This document shows positions 1-8,771 of a stretch of DNA of 50,267 nucleotides, piece by piece. The notes below the pieces were generated by a model. That model saw only the letters and a program-made list of their open reading frames with translations, ran no database searches and was not told the DNA's origin. The DNA comes from Prevotellaceae bacterium (lineage in GTDB: Bacteria; Bacteroidota; Bacteroidia; Bacteroidales; Bacteroidaceae): assembly GCA_029218445.1 (NCBI GenBank), contig JAQXRI010000109.1, forward strand, positions 1 through 50,267. Reading direction: 5' to 3'. Both the position numbers and the translations under genes were made by a program. How positions within the stretch are numbered: the stretch's first letter is position 1; each line of letters begins with the position of its first letter.

Positions 1-935
1 AGATACTCCGCCACATTCTTCTCAATGCGTGCGGCGATGTCGCCTTCCTCGGCAGCCTTGTCAAACTTCTCGCCGGTGATGTGCTCGTAAAGCTCGATGT
101 AGCGGTCGCTGACGCTCTCGGCATACTCGTCGGTAATTTCCGGCATCTGCTGTCCCGGCTCGTTCATGAAGTCGTGCTCGATGAGCCACTGGCGTACGAA
201 CTCCTTTGACAGCTGGCGCTGTGGCTCGCCCGCAGCAAACTTCTCCTCGTAGCCGTCGGCATAGAAGTAGCGGCTGGAGTCGGGTGTGTGGATTTCGTCG
301 ATGAGATATACCTTGCCGTCGCGCTTGCCAAACTCGTACTTCGTGTCAACGAGAATCAAGCCACGCTTTGCGGCAATCTCCTGTCCGCGGGCGAAGAGGC
401 GGCGGGTGTAGTCTTCCATCACGGCGTAGTCCTCGGCACTGACGATGCCCTGTGCTATGATTTCCTCGCGCGAGATGTTGAGGTCGTGACCCTCATCGGC
501 CTTTGTGGTAGGAGTGATGATTGGCTCGGGGAAACGCTCGTTTTCGCGCATTCCGTCGGGCAGCTTAACGCCACATATTTCGCGGCAACCCTTCTGATAC
601 TCACGCCATGCCGAACCGGTAAGAATAGAACGTATGATCATCTCAACGCGGAAGCCCTCACACTTCAGGCCCACAGTTACCATTGGGTCGGGAGTGGCCA
701 ACTTCCAGTTTGGACAGATGTCGCTTGTAGCATCGAGAAACTTGGCTGCAATCTGATTAAGCACTTGTCCCTTGAAAGGAATGCCTTTGGGCAGAATGAC
801 GTCGAAGGCCGAGATGCGGTCGGTGGCAACCATGACCATAAGGTCGTCGTTGATGTTATAGACGTCGCGTACCTTTCCATGATATACGCTTTTCTGTCCC
901 TTGAAATTAAATTCAGTGTTTGTTAAAGCTTTCAT
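1..935 (-). CDS. purC: Phosphoribosylaminoimidazole-succinocarboxamide synthase, 3' end cut by the window edge
   Basis: SAICAR synthase joins aspartate to CAIR with ATP in step 8 of purine synthesis, in the cytosol. The minus-strand reading frame begins at an ATG (933-935) and stays open for 311 codons to the window edge. The N-terminus has the family's KVRDVYN and [10 protein letters not shown] motifs and the [11 protein letters not shown] segment. Further along are [11 protein letters not shown], a [12 protein letters not shown]-grasp-type stretch and [13 protein letters not shown]. Bacteroidetes PurC is longer than the roughly 237-residue enterobacterial enzyme, so probably only a few residues are missing. 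phoH lies 150 bp upstream on the same strand, with only a family A repeat between them and no convincing promoter, so co-transcription is likely. Identification is secure. Confidence 0.97.
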   Translation of the reverse strand, partial: MKALTNTEFNFKGQKSVYHGKVRDVYNINDDLMVMVATDRISAFDVILPKGIPFKGQVLNQIAAKFLDATSDICPNWKLATPDPMVTVGLKCEGFRVEMIIRSILTGSAWREYQKGCREICGVKLPDGMRENERFPEPIITPTTKADEGHDLNISREEIIAQGIVSAEDYAVMEDYTRRLFARGQEIAAKRGLILVDTKYEFGKRDGKVYLIDEIHTPDSSRYFYADGYEEKFAAGEPQRQLSKEFVRQWLIEHDFMNEPGQQMPEITDEYAESVSDRYIELYEHITGEKFDKAAEEGDIAARIEKNVAEY

Positions 936-982
936 TGTTGTATCGTTTTTTTTATTGTTTTATCGTTTAAAGATTTTCAGAT

Positions 983-1085
983 GGTAGAGGGGAGAAGGTA
1001 GAGGGTAGAGATATGTTCTACCCGTGATTTCAATGCAGTTCGGTAATCTCTACCTTCTACCCTCTACCTTCTACCCTCTACCTTC
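983..1085. repeat. Family A heptamer hairpin element, copy A1
   Basis: Left arm 983-1010 is made of GGTAGAG/GGGAGAA-type heptamers, and right arm 1048-1085 is the inverted version (CTCTACC/TTCTACC). The core between them contains AATGCAGTTCGGTAATC. The arms could fold into a long hairpin in the phoH-purC spacer, directly after the phoH stop codon. The core motif reappears in other A copies and, in related form, in the family B elements. Confidence 0.85.
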
Positions 1086-2030
1086 TTAAATACCTTCCTT
1101 ATCATACTTCTCATACGCATTGACTATTCGCGTTACGAGCTTGTGGCGTACGATGTCCTTTCGCGTCAGTTCCACTACGCCAATTCCCTCAATGCCCGTC
1201 AGGATGTTGAGGGCTTCCTTCAGGCCGCTTTTTTGTTCGCGGGGCAGGTCAATCTGGGTCATGTCGCCGGTTATTATCATCTTGGTGTTCCATCCCATTC
1301 GGGTGAGGAACATGCGTATTTGTGCGCAGGTGGTGTTCTGCGCCTCGTCGAGAATGACTACGGCATCGCTCAGAGTTCGTCCGCGCATGAAGGCGAGAGG
1401 AGCTATCTGTATGACGTGCTTCTCCATCATCTCCTGCAGTTTGGCCTGCGGCAGCATGTCTTCGAGGGCGTCGTAGAGTGGCTGCAGATAAGGGTCGATT
1501 TTGTCCTTCATGTCGCCGGGCAGAAATCCGAGTTTCTCTCCCGCCTCCACAGCCGGTCGGCTGAGTATGATTTTCTTGATTGTCTTTTCCTTGAGAGCCT
1601 TTACGGCCAGGGCAATGCTCAAGTAGGTCTTGCCAGTTCCTGCTGGTCCTACGGCAAAAATCATGTCGTTGTTGTAGAAGGCCTCAACGAGTTGCTGCTG
1701 GTTTTCGGTGCGTGGCTTTATGGGCCTGCCCGCCATGCTATACACGAGCACGCCTTCGGGCAGCTCGTCCTTTGTGCGCTTACCCTTCACGATGTCGAGT
1801 ATGTCCTCCTCCTTCAGTGAGTTGAACTTCACGACATGCTTTCTCAAGCTCTCGATGTTTTCCTCAAAGGCACACATCTGCTCCTCGTCGCCAAGAACCT
1901 TGATGACGTTGCCCCTGGCAACGATTCTGAGCTTTGGGAAAAGAGCCTTTATCATTTGCAGATGGACATTGTTGACACCATAGAAAATCACTGGGTCGAT
2001 GTCCTCAAGTACTATATGCTTCTCTGTCAA
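1086..2030 (-). CDS. phoH: PhoH family ATPase (PhoH/PhoL)
   Basis: Cytosolic P-loop ATPase of the PhoH family, linked in other bacteria to RNA metabolism and stress; its exact job is not settled. The 314-residue length is normal. A Walker A GPAGTGKT lies near residue 126 and a Walker B VVILDEAQN near residue 230. ILSRPAVEAGEKLGFLPGD and the RGRTL stretch are family hallmarks. The frame opens at TTG (2028-2030). No in-frame ATG occurs before residue 25, and that would remove conserved N-terminal sequence (EKHIVLEDIDP), so I favour the TTG start. It is divergent from the DUF5715 gene and lies just upstream of purC in the same direction. Confidence 0.95.
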   Translation of the reverse strand: MTEKHIVLEDIDPVIFYGVNNVHLQMIKALFPKLRIVARGNVIKVLGDEEQMCAFEENIESLRKHVVKFNSLKEEDILDIVKGKRTKDELPEGVLVYSMAGRPIKPRTENQQQLVEAFYNNDMIFAVGPAGTGKTYLSIALAVKALKEKTIKKIILSRPAVEAGEKLGFLPGDMKDKIDPYLQPLYDALEDMLPQAKLQEMMEKHVIQIAPLAFMRGRTLSDAVVILDEAQNTTCAQIRMFLTRMGWNTKMIITGDMTQIDLPREQKSGLKEALNILTGIEGIGVVELTRKDIVRHKLVTRIVNAYEKYDKEGI

Positions 2031-2056
2031 TTTTACGTTATGTTTTTAAATTCCGT

Positions 2057-2118
2057 GCAAAATTACAGAAAGTTTTTCAATAAATTGTGTTTATTACGAT
2101 GTTTTTTAGTAATTTTGC
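2057..2118. promoter_or_regulatory. Divergent promoter region, phoH and the DUF5715 gene
   Basis: Two copies of the Bacteroidetes -7 sequence TAATTTTGC face outward: minus strand at 2057-2065 (toward phoH) and plus strand at 2110-2118 (toward the gene at 2135). Clean -33 boxes at the usual 19-20 nt spacing were not found for either, so the calls rest on the -7 element and position. Confidence 0.55.
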
Positions 2119-2134
2119 ACGAAAAATAGCATCA

Positions 2135-2911
2135 ATGAAAAAGAATACATATATAAAAGGCTTTTTCACCGCCGTAGCGGTGCTTGCCTTGATAAGATTG
2201 ATATGGCCGGAAGTGGCGATTCAGAAGGTAGAGGGTAGAAGGGAGAAGGTAGAGAATAGCCAAAGCCTTGATTCTGCGCAGAACAGTAATCTCTACCCTC
2301 TACCTTCTACCCTCTACCCTCAAAAAAATACATTCTCCTCCCCCCACCCCATCTACAGCGTGCCGGCGTTCAAGACGACGTTTCCCGACAACAACGACGT
2401 GCAGATGGAGGCGGCAAGGAAGAACGGGGTGTCACCGGTGAAGAACCGTGAGGAAGCGGAGAAGAGAATGAAAGAGTTGGTGTATGTAGCTGCAAACCCA
2501 TATTTTCATGTTGACAAGCTTAACAACAGTATTCCCTATCTCGTGCCGAAGGCATCGGTGCTGCTTCAGGACATTGGCCGCGCCTTTTTCGACAGTCTGC
2601 AGATAAAGGGAATACCTCTGCATAAGATTATTGTTTCCAGCGTGCTGCGTACGAAAGACGACGTGACGAAACTACGCAACCGCAACGGCAATGCGACGGA
2701 GAACAGCTGTCACCTCTACGGCACTACCTTCGACCTCTGCTACAACCGCTACATAACAGTGGAAGACCCTGAAGGACCACGCCGCCGCGCCGTGCGCAAC
2801 GACACTCTCAAATGGGTATTGTCTGAGGTCCTACGCGACTTCCGTGAACAAAAACGTTGCTACATAAAATACGAAGTGAAGCAAGGCTGCTTTCACATGA
2901 CGGTAAATTAA
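2135..2911 (+). CDS. DUF5715 family protein, possibly M15-peptidase-like, with a repeat-encoded insert
   Basis: Conserved Bacteroidetes protein of unknown function, 258 residues. The frame is open from 2087, but the ATG at 2135 follows the -7 box (2110-2118) and gives a normal N-terminus with one hydrophobic segment (GFFTAVAVLALIRLIWP), so the product is probably membrane-anchored or exported. The C-terminal half holds IIVSSVLRTKDDV and then SCHLYGTTFDLCYNRY, whose H-x5-6-D layout resembles the metal-binding motif of M15 D,D-peptidases. That link is my inference, not proof of peptidase activity. Residues 30-62 are encoded by family A repeat A2 (both arms and the core), read in frame as low-complexity KVEGRREKVE and LYPLPSTLYP. 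The gene converges on hppA. Confidence 0.8.
   Translation: MKKNTYIKGFFTAVAVLALIRLIWPEVAIQKVEGRREKVENSQSLDSAQNSNLYPLPSTLYPQKNTFSSPHPIYSVPAFKTTFPDNNDVQMEAARKNGVSPVKNREEAEKRMKELVYVAANPYFHVDKLNNSIPYLVPKASVLLQDIGRAFFDSLQIKGIPLHKIIVSSVLRTKDDVTKLRNRNGNATENSCHLYGTTFDLCYNRYITVEDPEGPRRRAVRNDTLKWVLSEVLRDFREQKRCYIKYEVKQGCFHMTVN
2224..2321. repeat. Family A heptamer hairpin element, copy A2, inside a coding region
   Basis: Left arm 2224-2254 and inverted right arm 2291-2321 flank a core ending in CAGTAATC. The whole element is read in frame within the DUF5715 gene. The left arm would contain TAG in a perfect GGTAGAG array, but degenerate heptamers (GGGAGAA, GGTAGAA) keep it open. Confidence 0.9.
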
Positions 2912-2915
2912 AAAA

Positions 2916-3054
2916 CTGAACTTTCCCACCCTTTTCTATGCAGTGCGGTAACTTGCTCCCCCTACCTTAGGGGGAGAGCAAGTTACTAAACTGCACAGAT
3001 TTAGCCTTAATAGAAATATATTGTAATGTTATCATAAAGGGTGGGAATCTTCAG
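2916..3054. mobile_element. Family B MITE-like palindromic element, copy B1
   Basis: 139-bp non-coding element with terminal inverted repeats: CTGAACTTTCCCACCCTTT at 2916-2934 pairs with 3036-3054 (17 of 19 positions). An inner palindrome at about 2938-2996 pairs TGCAGTGCGGTAACTTGCT with its near-complement around a GGGGGAG loop region. It fills the gap between the convergent DUF5715 and hppA genes and may act as a two-way terminator. A second copy lies at about 14094-14344. No transposase is present in the window and no clear target-site duplication was seen. Confidence 0.8.
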
Positions 3055-3061
3055 TTAATTA

Positions 3062-5263
3062 TTATGAGAATGCGACAACAAGTCCTGCCATAACGATGCT
3101 TACCATCGACATCAGCTTGATGAGGATGTTGAGCGATGGGCCGCTGGTGTCCTTGAACGGGTCGCCCACGGTGTCGCCCACTACGGTAGCCTTATGACAC
3201 TCAGAACCTTTGCCTCCGAAGTTGCCTTCTTCAACCATTTTCTTCGCATTGTCCCATGCGCCACCGGCATTTGCCATAAACACGGCAAGGGTGAAGCCGG
3301 CGGTCAGTCCACCAACGAGAAGTCCCATCACTCCGGCCACTCCAAGCAGCAAGCCAACGACGATGGGGATGGCAATGGCAAGAAGACTCGGGAATATCAT
3401 CTCGCGCTGAGCCGAACGGGTGCTTATCTCTACGCAACGGCCATAGTCAGGAGTGCCCTTGCCTTCGAGTATTCCCTTTATCTCGCGGAACTGGCGACGC
3501 ACCTCCTCCACCATGGTCTGTGCGGCACGACCTACGGAACCCATGGTCAGTCCGCAGAACAGGAATGCTGCCATGCCACCGATGAATGCACCTACAAGCA
3601 CCTTCGGATTCATAAGGTTGACCTGGAAGAAGTTCATATAGTCGAGCATGTTGGCACTCTCGGGATTGAAGATGTTGCCGGCAGAGTCGAAGAACTGCTG
3701 ACCTTCCTCCACGGCACGCACCATGGCTATCTTTATCTCCTCGACATACGATGCCAGCAGAGCCAAAGCCGTAAGGGCGGCACTACCAATGGCGAAGCCC
3801 TTGCCTGTGGCAGCCGTGGTGTTGCCAAGAGCGTCGAGGGCATCGGTGCGGTGGCGCACTTCCTCGCCCAGCTCGCTCATTTCGGCATTACCGCCTGCGT
3901 TGTCGGCAATGGGGCCGTAAGCGTCGGTGGCAAGAGTGATGCCAAGAGTTGAGAGCATGCCGACGGCGGCAATGCCAATGCCATAAAGACCCATCGAGAT
4001 GCTGTGGGCACTCATGGAGAGGTCGAAGCCGTTGGCAAAGAGATAGCTGAGCATGATGGCCGCCGAGATGGTGACAACGGGTATCATGGTTGAAATCATG
4101 CCAGTGCCAATGCCCTGAATGATGACAGTGGCAGGACCCGTCTTCGACGATTCAGCTATGCGCTGAGTGGGCTTAAAGCTGTGGCTCGTATAGTATTCGG
4201 TAGCTTGACCAATGACCACTCCGGCCACCAATCCGCTCACTACCGAGAACGACACTCCAAGCCAGTTTTCTATTTCCAGCAGATATAATATAATAAAGGT
4301 GGCAATGGCAATGAGTCCAGCCGCCACGTTGGTGCCAAGTCCGAGCGAGTGCAGAAGGTCGCGCATGGTGGCCTTCTCCTTGGTCTTCACGGTGAAGATG
4401 CCCACAAGCGAGAGGAATATGCCCACCGAGGCAATTACCATTGGGGCCACGACAGCCTTGAGCTGCATGTCGATGTTCATGGCAAAGGCAGTGGCTCCGA
4501 GGGCAGCCGTAGAAAGTATGCTGCCGCAGTAGCTCTCGTAGAGGTCGGCTCCCATGCCGGCCACGTCGCCCACGTTGTCGCCCACATTGTCGGCAATGGT
4601 GGCCGGATTGCGTGGGTCGTCTTCAGGAATGTTGGCCTCAACCTTGCCCACGAGGTCGGCACCGACGTCGGCCGCCTTGGTATAGATGCCGCCTCCCACG
4701 CGTGCAAACAGTGCCTGTGTGGATGCGCCCATACCAAAGGTGAGCATCGTGGTGGTGATGGTCACAAGGGCCATGCTTGAGCCATGGTAGAAGTAGCTGA
4801 GCACGAGAAACCAGATGGCGATGTCCAAAAGGCCAAGGCCCACTACCACAAGTCCCATCACGGCACCGCTGCGGAAGGCCACCTTCAAGCCGCTGTTAAG
4901 GCTCTTGCGGGCGGCATTGGCAGTACGTGCCGAAGCGTAGGTGGCTGTCTTCATGCCGAAGAATCCTGCCAGTCCTGAGAAGAATCCACCTGTAAGGAAT
5001 GCAAACGGCACCCAAGGATTCTGCACCTTCAGCACGTAGGCCATGAAAGCAAACAGCACGGCAAGCACCACAAACACTATTGACACTACCTTGTACTGCT
5101 GCTTAAGATATGCCATTGCACCACGCCTTACATATTCAGCAATTTCAATCATTCGGGGCGTACCCTCGTCTTCCCTTCTCATTTGGCGGAAGAAATACCA
5201 AGCCATACCCAGGGCTACAACCGAAGCCACAGGAACGAGCCAAAATACTGCTGGGATGTTCAT
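3062..5263 (-). CDS. hppA: Membrane-bound ion-pumping pyrophosphatase, K+-dependent type
   Basis: Integral membrane enzyme that couples pyrophosphate hydrolysis to Na+ and/or H+ export. The 733-residue protein has the expected run of about 16 hydrophobic segments. Conserved cytosolic motifs include [20 protein letters not shown] followed by [19 protein letters not shown], and near the C-terminus [10 protein letters not shown] and [20 protein letters not shown]. The subclass-deciding motif reads [10 protein letters not shown]. Alanine in place of lysine marks the K+-dependent group, whose Bacteroides members include Na+ and dual Na+/H+ pumps; the ion actually pumped here is inferred. The start ATG at 5261-5263 lies 20 bp after the upstream hypothetical gene, so the two form an operon. 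Confidence 0.97.
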   Translation of the reverse strand: MNIPAVFWLVPVASVVALGMAWYFFRQMRREDEGTPRMIEIAEYVRRGAMAYLKQQYKVVSIVFVVLAVLFAFMAYVLKVQNPWVPFAFLTGGFFSGLAGFFGMKTATYASARTANAARKSLNSGLKVAFRSGAVMGLVVVGLGLLDIAIWFLVLSYFYHGSSMALVTITTTMLTFGMGASTQALFARVGGGIYTKAADVGADLVGKVEANIPEDDPRNPATIADNVGDNVGDVAGMGADLYESYCGSILSTAALGATAFAMNIDMQLKAVVAPMVIASVGIFLSLVGIFTVKTKEKATMRDLLHSLGLGTNVAAGLIAIATFIILYLLEIENWLGVSFSVVSGLVAGVVIGQATEYYTSHSFKPTQRIAESSKTGPATVIIQGIGTGMISTMIPVVTISAAIMLSYLFANGFDLSMSAHSISMGLYGIGIAAVGMLSTLGITLATDAYGPIADNAGGNAEMSELGEEVRHRTDALDALGNTTAATGKGFAIGSAALTALALLASYVEEIKIAMVRAVEEGQQFFDSAGNIFNPESANMLDYMNFFQVNLMNPKVLVGAFIGGMAAFLFCGLTMGSVGRAAQTMVEEVRRQFREIKGILEGKGTPDYGRCVEISTRSAQREMIFPSLLAIAIPIVVGLLLGVAGVMGLLVGGLTAGFTLAVFMANAGGAWDNAKKMVEEGNFGGKGSECHKATVVGDTVGDPFKDTSGPSLNILIKLMSMVSIVMAGLVVAFS

Positions 5264-5283
5264 AATGATATGTTTTTAGTTAA

Positions 5284-6081
5284 TTACTCCTCATCCACAT
5301 AGTCCTCCAAGTCGCCGGCTTCCTCGTCGGGGTCGGTCTCTATGGCGAATGTGGTGCGGTAGTTGTCTTCGTTGATGTCGTCGTCGTTGAAGTCTGCCGG
5401 CTCTACTATTTCGTCGTCGTCATCGTCGTGGTTCTTATAGTCGTCGATAGGCAGTTCGTCGTCGTCGAGCTTAGGCTGCAACTGCAGTCGTGGTTTTTCC
5501 ATGGCCGGCTTCACCTTCACGAAGATGGCCTCCACCCATGTGCCCTTCGGCACTTCAAGCACCTCAAATCCGTCGTTCACCTTTCGGTCGTACATGCCAC
5601 CCGGCTTGTGCAGTCGGTTTTGTGGCAGCGTGGTGGTAGATATTTCAAATCCGCTTTCTATTATGTCCTGGATGCTTTGTGGCAGCGATTCCCAACCGCC
5701 TCCGAAGTTTCTCTCCAGCACCTCCACGAGCTTGGCGGCCGAGATGTGGGTGATGTTCTCGTAGGTAAGGTCGCTCACACGCATTATAGGACGCTTCTTG
5801 ATGGCCCAGGTCACCTTTGCGGCATCGTCAATCTTCACCGTGGCTATCTTGTATCCCATTTTCTCATATTTGCCTTTCATCAACTTTGTGTCATCCTTCA
5901 GTTCTTCCACGAGGAATGCCGTCTTGATGATGTCAACATATCGGCGCAAGTTTTCCTTTATCTCAGAGTCTTTGTCAACTCCTTCCCACATTCTGAAAAT
6001 GTCGTTTTCCTGCACATCCCAAACGTTGCTCTTCGTAAGAGCTTTCAACGAGATTGCTTTCTGTGTTGTTTCTTGTTTCAT
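5284..6081 (-). CDS. Conserved hypothetical protein with acidic C-terminal tail
   Basis: 265 residues; I do not recognise a named family. The first 195 residues look like a compact globular domain with no signal peptide or membrane segment, including KRPIMRVSDLTYENITHI and a segment ending in PKGTWVEAIFVKVKP. The remaining 70 are highly acidic, with DDDELPIDD, a six-aspartate run and EEAGDLEDYVDEE. Such tails often mediate contacts with basic proteins or nucleic-acid mimicry, but nothing here decides that. It has its own promoter and is followed 20 bp later by hppA, so the pair is probably co-transcribed. Confidence 0.8.
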   Translation of the reverse strand: MKQETTQKAISLKALTKSNVWDVQENDIFRMWEGVDKDSEIKENLRRYVDIIKTAFLVEELKDDTKLMKGKYEKMGYKIATVKIDDAAKVTWAIKKRPIMRVSDLTYENITHISAAKLVEVLERNFGGGWESLPQSIQDIIESGFEISTTTLPQNRLHKPGGMYDRKVNDGFEVLEVPKGTWVEAIFVKVKPAMEKPRLQLQPKLDDDELPIDDYKNHDDDDDEIVEPADFNDDDINEDNYRTTFAIETDPDEEAGDLEDYVDEE

Positions 6082-6114
6082 ATATTATAAATGATTATTT
6101 TGTATTTTCTGTGT

Positions 6115-6146
6115 GCAAATGTAAATACTTTATTTTATTTATACAA
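6115..6146 (-). promoter_or_regulatory. Promoter of the hypothetical-hppA operon
   Basis: Minus-strand TACATTTGC (6115-6123) preceded at 20-nt spacing by TTG (6144-6146), a good fit to the Bacteroidetes consensus. It lies 34 bp before the start codon at 6081. Confidence 0.65.
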
Positions 6147-6180
6147 GAGTTTGTGGAAGAAATTGCAAAAAAAAGCGGTT

Positions 6181-6299
6181 TTTTATTTTGTATTGTCTAA
6201 AACTTGCACTACCTTTGAATAACGTAGGCGGCGTTTTAACAATAAAAATAAAAAAGTTCCTCTTTTATTTTGTATTGTCTAAAACTTGCACTACCTTTG
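6181..6299 (+). promoter_or_regulatory. Exactly duplicated rarA promoter (P1 and P2)
   Basis: The 37 bases at 6181-6217 recur without change at 6263-6299, offset by 82 bp. Each copy holds TTTG, exactly 19 nt, then TACCTTTG (6187-6190/6210-6217 and 6269-6272/6292-6299). P2 would start transcription about 15 nt before the rarA ATG. The DNA between the copies differs and includes GTAGGCGGCG. Confidence 0.85.
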
Positions 6300-6320
6300 C
6301 ACTGAAAAAAAGAATAAACA

Positions 6321-7592
6321 ATGTCACAACCATTGGCTGAACGCCTCCGACCACGCAACCTCGACGAATACATAGGTCAACGACACCTCGTAGGAGAGGG
6401 AGCCGTGCTGCGCAAAATGATAGATGCGCGGCACATCTCGTCGTTCATTCTTTGGGGACCTCCCGGCGTGGGCAAGACCACACTGGCACAAATAGTGGCC
6501 AACAGGCTCGAAGTGCCATTCTTTACGCTCAGTGCCGTAACGAGCGGCGTTAAGGACGTGCGCGAAGTGATAGAAAAGGCACAGAAAGGCCGATTCTTCA
6601 ACACCATGTCGCCAATACTCTTCATCGACGAAATCCACCGCTTCAGCAAGTCGCAGCAAGACTCGCTGCTTGGGGCCGTCGAACGGGGCGTAGTGACACT
6701 GATAGGTGCCACCACCGAGAACCCCTCGTTTGAGGTGATTCGTCCGCTGCTCTCGCGCTGCCAAACCTTCGTGCTGAAGTCGCTCGAACGCGACGACCTG
6801 CTGAGCCTGCTGCAACGAGCCATTACCACCGACGTCGAACTGAAGCACAAAAACATTGAACTGAGCCAAACCGACGCACTGCTGCGCTACAGCGGAGGCG
6901 ACGCCCGCAAACTGCTCAACATTCTCGAACTCGTAATCGACTCTGAAAACACCGAGCCAATAGTCATCACCGACGACCTCGTGGCGGCACGCCTACAGCA
7001 AAACCCGCTGGCCTACGACAAAGGCGGCGAGATGCACTACGACATCATATCGGCATTCATAAAGAGCATACGCGGCAGCGACCCCGACGCAGCCCTCTAC
7101 TGGCTGGCACGAATGATAGAAGGCGGCGAAGACCCTAAGTTCATTGCACGACGACTCGTGATAAGCGCATCGGAAGACATAGGACTGGCCAACCCCAACG
7201 CCCTGCTTCTGGCCAATGCCGCATTCGACGCCGTCAACAAGATAGGATGGCCCGAAGGACGCATACCCCTGGCCGAAGCCACCGTTTATCTTGCCACAAG
7301 CGCAAAGAGCAACTCGGCCTACTTGGCCATCGACAAGGCCCTCGCGCTCGTAAGGCAAACGGGCAACCAGCCTGTTCCGCTACACCTGCGCAACGCACCT
7401 ACTGAACTGATGAAACAACTGGGATACCACGACGGCTACAAATATCCGCACGACTATCCCGGACACTTCACACCACAACAGTACATGCCCGACCAACTGC
7501 AGGGACAACAGCTCTGGACTCCACAACACTCGCCAACCGAAGACATGCTGGCACAGAGAATGAAAAACTATTGGGGGGATAATAAGAGGTGA
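6321..7592 (+). CDS. rarA: Replication-associated recombination protein A (MgsA/RarA AAA+ ATPase)
   Basis: Clamp-loader-related AAA+ ATPase acting at stalled forks and single-stranded DNA ends. It is 423 residues, typical length. The N-terminus PLAERLRPRNLDEYIGQRHL is the family signature. Walker A is GPPGVGKTT (near residue 50), Walker B ILFIDEIHRF, sensor 1 LIGATTENPSFEV, arginine finger region PLLSRCQTF. The C-terminal tetramerisation part includes SIRGSDPDAALYWLARMIEGGEDP and HLRNAPTELMKQLGY. The ATG at 6321 is 21 nt after the second promoter copy. Confidence 0.97.
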   Translation: MSQPLAERLRPRNLDEYIGQRHLVGEGAVLRKMIDARHISSFILWGPPGVGKTTLAQIVANRLEVPFFTLSAVTSGVKDVREVIEKAQKGRFFNTMSPILFIDEIHRFSKSQQDSLLGAVERGVVTLIGATTENPSFEVIRPLLSRCQTFVLKSLERDDLLSLLQRAITTDVELKHKNIELSQTDALLRYSGGDARKLLNILELVIDSENTEPIVITDDLVAARLQQNPLAYDKGGEMHYDIISAFIKSIRGSDPDAALYWLARMIEGGEDPKFIARRLVISASEDIGLANPNALLLANAAFDAVNKIGWPEGRIPLAEATVYLATSAKSNSAYLAIDKALALVRQTGNQPVPLHLRNAPTELMKQLGYHDGYKYPHDYPGHFTPQQYMPDQLQGQQLWTPQHSPTEDMLAQRMKNYWGDNKR

Positions 7593-7644
7593 GAGGTGAG
7601 AATTAAATACTTCACAAACTTGAATAAAAAAAATATTTTGAAAT

Positions 7645-8601
7645 ATGAAAATAGTAGTATTAGACGGTTACGGAATGAACCCGGGCGACCTATCTTGGGA
7701 TGCCCTAAAGGAACTGGGCGACGTGACTATATACGATCGCACCACAGAAGAAGAAGTTTACAAACGCTGTGCCGACGCCGACATCGTACTTACAAACAAG
7801 GTGGTGTTTGACGCCAATACCATTTGGGACCTGCCCAACCTAAAATACATAGGCGTGCTGGCAACAGGCTACAACGTGATCGACACCGTGGCGGCAAAAG
7901 ACTGCGGCATAGTAGTGACCAACATACCTGCCTACAGCACCGACAGCGTGGCACAGAACACGTTTGCCCACATCTTGGCCATAGCCAACCGCGTGGAGCA
8001 CTACAGCGACCAAAACCGCAACGGACGATGGAGCAGCAATCCCGACTTTGTGTATTGGGACACGCCTCTCGTTGAACTGGCCGGCAAGAACCTCGGACTC
8101 GTTGGCCTGGGACGCATAGGCATGAAGGTGGCACACATTGCACTCTGCTTCGGCATGGAAGTGTTTGCCGTCACCAGCAAGCACCGCATCGACCTGCCCG
8201 AAGGCATCAGAAAGACCACACTCGACGGACTGCTTGCCACAAGCGACATCCTCTCGCTCCACTGCCCGCTGAACAACGAGACGCGCGAGATGATCAACGC
8301 CAAGTCGATAAAGAAGATGAAGCGGGGAGCCATAATAATCAACACCGGACGCGGCCCACTCGTTAACGAGGCCGACGTGGCCGAAGCACTGAAAAGCGGA
8401 CAATTAGGAGCCTACGGTGCCGACGTGATGTGCCAAGAGCCGCCCGAGGCCGACAACCCGCTCTTCGCAGCCCCCAACGTCTTCATCACTCCCCACATAG
8501 CATGGGCCACATTTGAGGCACGCACACGACTGATGCAAATAGCCGTTGACAACGTAAAAGCATTTATCGACGGACAGCCGATAAACGTAGTAAATAAGTG
8601 A
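7645..8601 (+). CDS. D-2-hydroxyacid dehydrogenase, glycerate dehydrogenase/hydroxypyruvate reductase type
   Basis: NAD(P)-dependent cytosolic oxidoreductase, 318 residues. The Rossmann motif reads GLVGLGRIGMKVA (near residue 150). Catalytic residues are visible in order: arginine in NTGRGPLVNEAD, glutamate in EPPEADNPL, histidine in ITPHIAWAT. The overall pattern (VLTNKVVFD, LATGYNVIDTVAA, TDSVAQNTFAHIL) fits the glycerate dehydrogenase branch. The substrate (glycerate/hydroxypyruvate or another 2-hydroxyacid) cannot be fixed from sequence alone. It follows rarA by 52 bp with no clear promoter of its own, so read-through is possible. Confidence 0.92.
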   Translation: MKIVVLDGYGMNPGDLSWDALKELGDVTIYDRTTEEEVYKRCADADIVLTNKVVFDANTIWDLPNLKYIGVLATGYNVIDTVAAKDCGIVVTNIPAYSTDSVAQNTFAHILAIANRVEHYSDQNRNGRWSSNPDFVYWDTPLVELAGKNLGLVGLGRIGMKVAHIALCFGMEVFAVTSKHRIDLPEGIRKTTLDGLLATSDILSLHCPLNNETREMINAKSIKKMKRGAIIINTGRGPLVNEADVAEALKSGQLGAYGADVMCQEPPEADNPLFAAPNVFITPHIAWATFEARTRLMQIAVDNVKAFIDGQPINVVNK

Positions 8602-8616
8602 AAAGGTGTTTTTGGG

Positions 8617-8743
8617 GAAGGTAGAGGGTAGAAGGTAGAGGGTAGAAGGTAGAGATTACCAAACTGCGACAGTACACAACGTGCTTGCTGTATTCCAAGC
8701 TTAAGCATTTCTCTACCTTCTACCCCCTACCTTCTACCTTCCC
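8617..8743. repeat. Family A heptamer hairpin element, copy A3
   Basis: Left arm 8617-8654 (GGTAGAG/GGTAGAA heptamers) and inverted right arm 8711-8743 around a 56-nt core beginning ATTACCAAACTGCG. That start is the reverse complement of the CAGTTYGGTAAT core motif seen in A1. It fills the spacer between the dehydrogenase and TRIC genes. Confidence 0.88.
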
Positions 8744-8771
8744 AAAAGCCACATATATAATTTATAACCAA

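Noticed and set aside
288..926. Plus-strand open frame of 212 codons
   Set aside because: Exact antisense of purC, whose conserved motifs on the minus strand are unambiguous.
3194..3952. Plus-strand open frame of 252 codons
   Set aside because: Antisense of hppA; histidine-rich composition typical of a shadow frame.
8685..8771. Longer N-terminus for the TRIC-family protein
   Set aside because: The extra residues are translated family A repeat, and the family begins at the ATG at 8772.
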